Below are positions 62,598 through 64,000 of a DNA stretch of 64,000 bases, piece after piece. Position 1 is the stretch's first letter, and every line of letters starts with the position of its first letter. Under the pieces are notes generated by a model that worked only from the letters and a program-made list of their open reading frames with translations, was not told where the DNA came from and made no database searches. The DNA comes from Setophaga petechia (lineage: Eukaryota; Chordata; Aves; Passeriformes; Parulidae): the NCBI GenBank assembly GCA_024362935.1, contig JANCRA010000001.1:57244430-57308429 (forward strand), in the 5' to 3' direction. The translations under genes were made by a program, and so were the position numbers.

Positions 62598-63344
62598 TCA
62601 CTCTCTCAGAGGACGCTGCTGAGGCTCAGAGCAGCTGTCTCTAGGCACCTGCCTGGTGCTGGGAGCAGGGCACTGCTGGTCCTGCTCCCGTGGGCGGTGG
62701 GTGTGAAGGAACACCCTGCACGCAGCCCTGAATGCCCTCCTGAACAGAGGCTGTCGCTGCTGTTGCACCGCGGCGTGACTGGTTGCGAGTGGAGATCTGT
62801 CTTCAGGGGGCTGTGAGGGCAACAGGCAAGCTCCTGCCTGCCCTCCTGGCATGAAGGAAGAAGAAGTGGATGGTGCATGGCCAGTGCTTGTGGGTATGGT
62901 GCCAGAGGCTGCCCCTCGCTGCTGTGATGCTCCAGTTGGGAACATGGCAGGCTCATCCTTGTTGTCCATGGAACCAGCCAGGCCATGAGATGCACTCTGC
63001 AGTTTGCAGATAGCCTCTCCTGTTCCTGCTTTGCTCTTATCCTCTTCCCCTTGAAACAGCTCTTGGTCACTGTACACTTCTGATATGTCTTGGGACTCCT
63101 GGCATTGGCTGCATTCTTCCCACATGTCTGAGGGCACTGGAGATGTGATGTCCTCTTCCAGTATTTCATGGGACTGCTCCTTGTCAATCTTGTTTTCACA
63201 GTCCTCTTCCTCATTGGCCAAGGTCTGTGGATCACTGGGAACATAGACTTCAAGCCACTGCAGCACCTTCTGCTTGCTCGAAATGACCTCCAACCTCTCC
63301 AGACCTGTTGGCAATGGCTGCCCAAGGTTGAGATATGCGTTCCC
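62598..63344 (-). CDS. Terminal coding exon of an unrecognised gene (248 codons)
   Basis: Minus strand: a very strong acceptor (CCCTCTCTCCTTTCTCACCTCCCAG) ends at 63,345. The frame then stays open for 248 codons to TGA at 62,600-62,598, followed by a 3' UTR with AATAAA. Entry is in phase 0. The first part contains LERLEVISSKQKVLQWLEVY. A strongly acidic section follows (EEEDCENKIDKEQSHEILEED, written in full here as 'EEEDCENK' then 'DKEQSHEILEED'), then a Ser/Thr/Gly/Gln-rich middle. The C-terminus has a basic amphipathic helix (QPLFRRAFRAACRVFLH) and a polar tail. I do not recognise the family. No signal peptide or membrane segment is seen. A second frame over the same span (62,606-63,325) is also open but lacks protein-like composition. 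The gene may be lineage-specific and multi-copy. Confidence 0.5.
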   Translation of the reverse strand, partial: GNAYLNLGQPLPTGLERLEVISSKQKVLQWLEVYVPSDPQTLANEEEDCENKIDKEQSHEILEEDITSPVPSDMWEECSQCQESQDISEVYSDQELFQGEEDKSKAGTGEAICKLQSASHGLAGSMDNKDEPAMFPTGASQQRGAASGTIPTSTGHAPSTSSSFMPGGQAGACLLPSQPPEDRSPLATSHAAVQQQRQPLFRRAFRAACRVFLHTHRPREQDQQCPAPSTRQVPRDSCSEPQQRPLRE

Positions 63345-63374
63345 CTGGGAGGTGAGAAAGGAGAGAGGGGTATT

Positions 63375-63610
63375 TCTTGAGGAGTTCTTCCCCAGCTTGA
63401 GTAAGAACTTCTTTATATTGAGATGGCAGAGCCCTGGAATAGTCTATCCAGGGAGGTTTGTGGGGTCTCCCCCTCTGGAGACATTCCAAAGTCACCTGAA
63501 CTTTTACGTGTGTAACCTGCTAAGTTGACCATGCCTTGGCAGAGTGTTGGACTGGACTATCTCCTGAGATCACTTCTAATCCTAATATTTGTGATTCTAT
63601 ATGATTCAGT
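63375..63610 (+). mobile_element. CR1 LINE 3' fragment in the presumed last intron
   Basis: Plus-strand CR1 3' end with 'agagccctggaatagtctat', 'ccagggaggtttgtgg', 'tctggagacattccaaagtc', 'gtgtaacctgctaagt', 'tggcagagtgttggactgga' and the tail 'tatttgtgattctat'. It lies just upstream (on the minus strand) of the acceptor at 63,345, between the two predicted exons, and is 5'-truncated. Confidence 0.88.
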
Positions 63611-63714
63611 GGTTCTGTTATTTGTAAAGGTCACCTGGCTTCCTCCAGGAAATACCTGCTGGAGACCTGGAGACCTAGCAGCAGCAGCTGCTGGAACAGT
63701 GCTGTGGGAGGGGG

Positions 63715-63880
63715 ATGGGGCTGCAGTGGTGCAATGCAGCAGCTGGCCCTGGTCAGAGGGAGGCTCATCCCCCTGTCCCATCCTGTCCTGTCCATGGCAG
63801 TCACCTGCCTGCCTCAGCCATGGAGCTACCAAGACCAAGTCAGGGAGGCAAGCTGCTCCTTGCCTTCCTGCTTTGGGGGC
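63715..63880 (-). repeat. Sister copy of the duplicated exon unit
   Basis: This segment aligns with 62,014-62,186 in the same orientation, about 1.7 kb away. It keeps the open frame across the donor region and the ATG at 63,910, and has the short, irregular form of the CCATC tract. The duplicated block seems to cover the 3' half of the small exon, its donor and the start of the following intron. Confidence 0.55.
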
Positions 63881-63910
63881 TCTGTCTCCTCCAGGCTGTG
63901 CGGCTGCCAT
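63805..63910 (-). CDS. Candidate first coding exon with ATG (35 codons), upstream of the terminal exon
   Basis: Minus strand: ATG at 63,910-63,908 in a strong context (GCCATGG) opens MAAAQPGGDRAPKAGRQGAA, continuing CLPDLVLVAPWLRQA, to a donor GGCAG|GTGACT (last exon base 63,805). The exit is phase 1. The only good downstream acceptor (63,345) reads the 248-codon frame in phase 0, so a direct join would give GERISQPWAAIANRS and stop after about 31 codons. Either an unseen middle exon corrects the phase, a different donor is used, or the product is short. A diverged copy at 62.0-62.2 kb shows this unit has been duplicated. The upstream part of the gene is cut by the window edge. Confidence 0.35.
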
Positions 63911-64000
63911 GGCAGGATGGCACTCCTCTGTGGAGCCCTGCACATGGGATGGGCCTGGCCAGTTTTCTTTAGCCCTTGCAAAGGCTTCCACTTGCTTCAC

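Noticed and set aside
1..64000. CRISPR arrays, bacterial operons, prophage, tRNA or rRNA genes
   Set aside because: No regularly spaced repeats, ribosome-binding-site-led gene runs or RNA gene structures were seen, and the composition is vertebrate nuclear DNA. Small RNAs such as snoRNAs or microRNAs could not be judged by eye.

Overview
The window looks like vertebrate nuclear DNA, most likely from a bird and perhaps a songbird. The main evidence is a set of CR1 LINE fragments in both orientations whose ends match typical avian CR1. These include the antisense start 'aggctggaaaagaccc', the 3' region 'gccctggaacaggg', and the end 'gatgatctccagaggtcc' followed by 'attctgtgattt'. A 0.58-kb solo-LTR-like element of an abundant bird ERV type adds to this. 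The sequence is AT-rich, repeat-poor and intron-like, with one strong CpG island. I see no bacterial, viral or plasmid organisation. The assignment rests on remembered repeat consensus sequences, not on a search.

Layout: (1) 1-45.4 kb is mostly non-coding and AT-rich. It holds a nested CR1 pair (5.47-6.46 kb), a small CpG-retaining patch with a possible alternative first exon (8.03-8.34 kb), a CR1 fragment (21.0-21.35 kb), the solo LTR (37.17-37.75 kb) and several exon-like segments. Most of these are on the minus strand; the best is at 17,646-17,906. (2) 44.7-46.1 kb is a CpG island, best read as the promoter and non-coding first exon of a minus-strand gene. It has a strong donor at 45,426/45,427, a YY1-like motif, and two upstream ORFs overlapping as TGATG. 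If so, much of the left 45 kb is probably intron 1 or later introns of that gene. (3) 46.2-58.8 kb is intergenic or upstream DNA with simple repeats, an LTR-like CCAAT/TATA cluster and one 179-codon plus-strand ORF. (4) 58.8-64 kb is a repeat-rich accessory block. It holds CR1 fragments, an isolated GC-rich patch with a CTCF-like motif, and a minus-strand gene end: a 747-nt terminal coding exon with its own acceptor and polyadenylation signal. Two diverged copies of a small exon-bearing unit flank it. One copy carries a premature stop and an expanded CCATC pentamer array.

How the parts relate: the CpG-island gene would be transcribed leftward, and the 62-64 kb gene is also leftward, lying upstream of that promoter. 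I could not name either gene. The most interesting area is 61.3-64 kb, which looks like a young, locally duplicating and decaying gene family. All exon calls are by eye, from splice motifs and reading frames, and none should be treated as proven.
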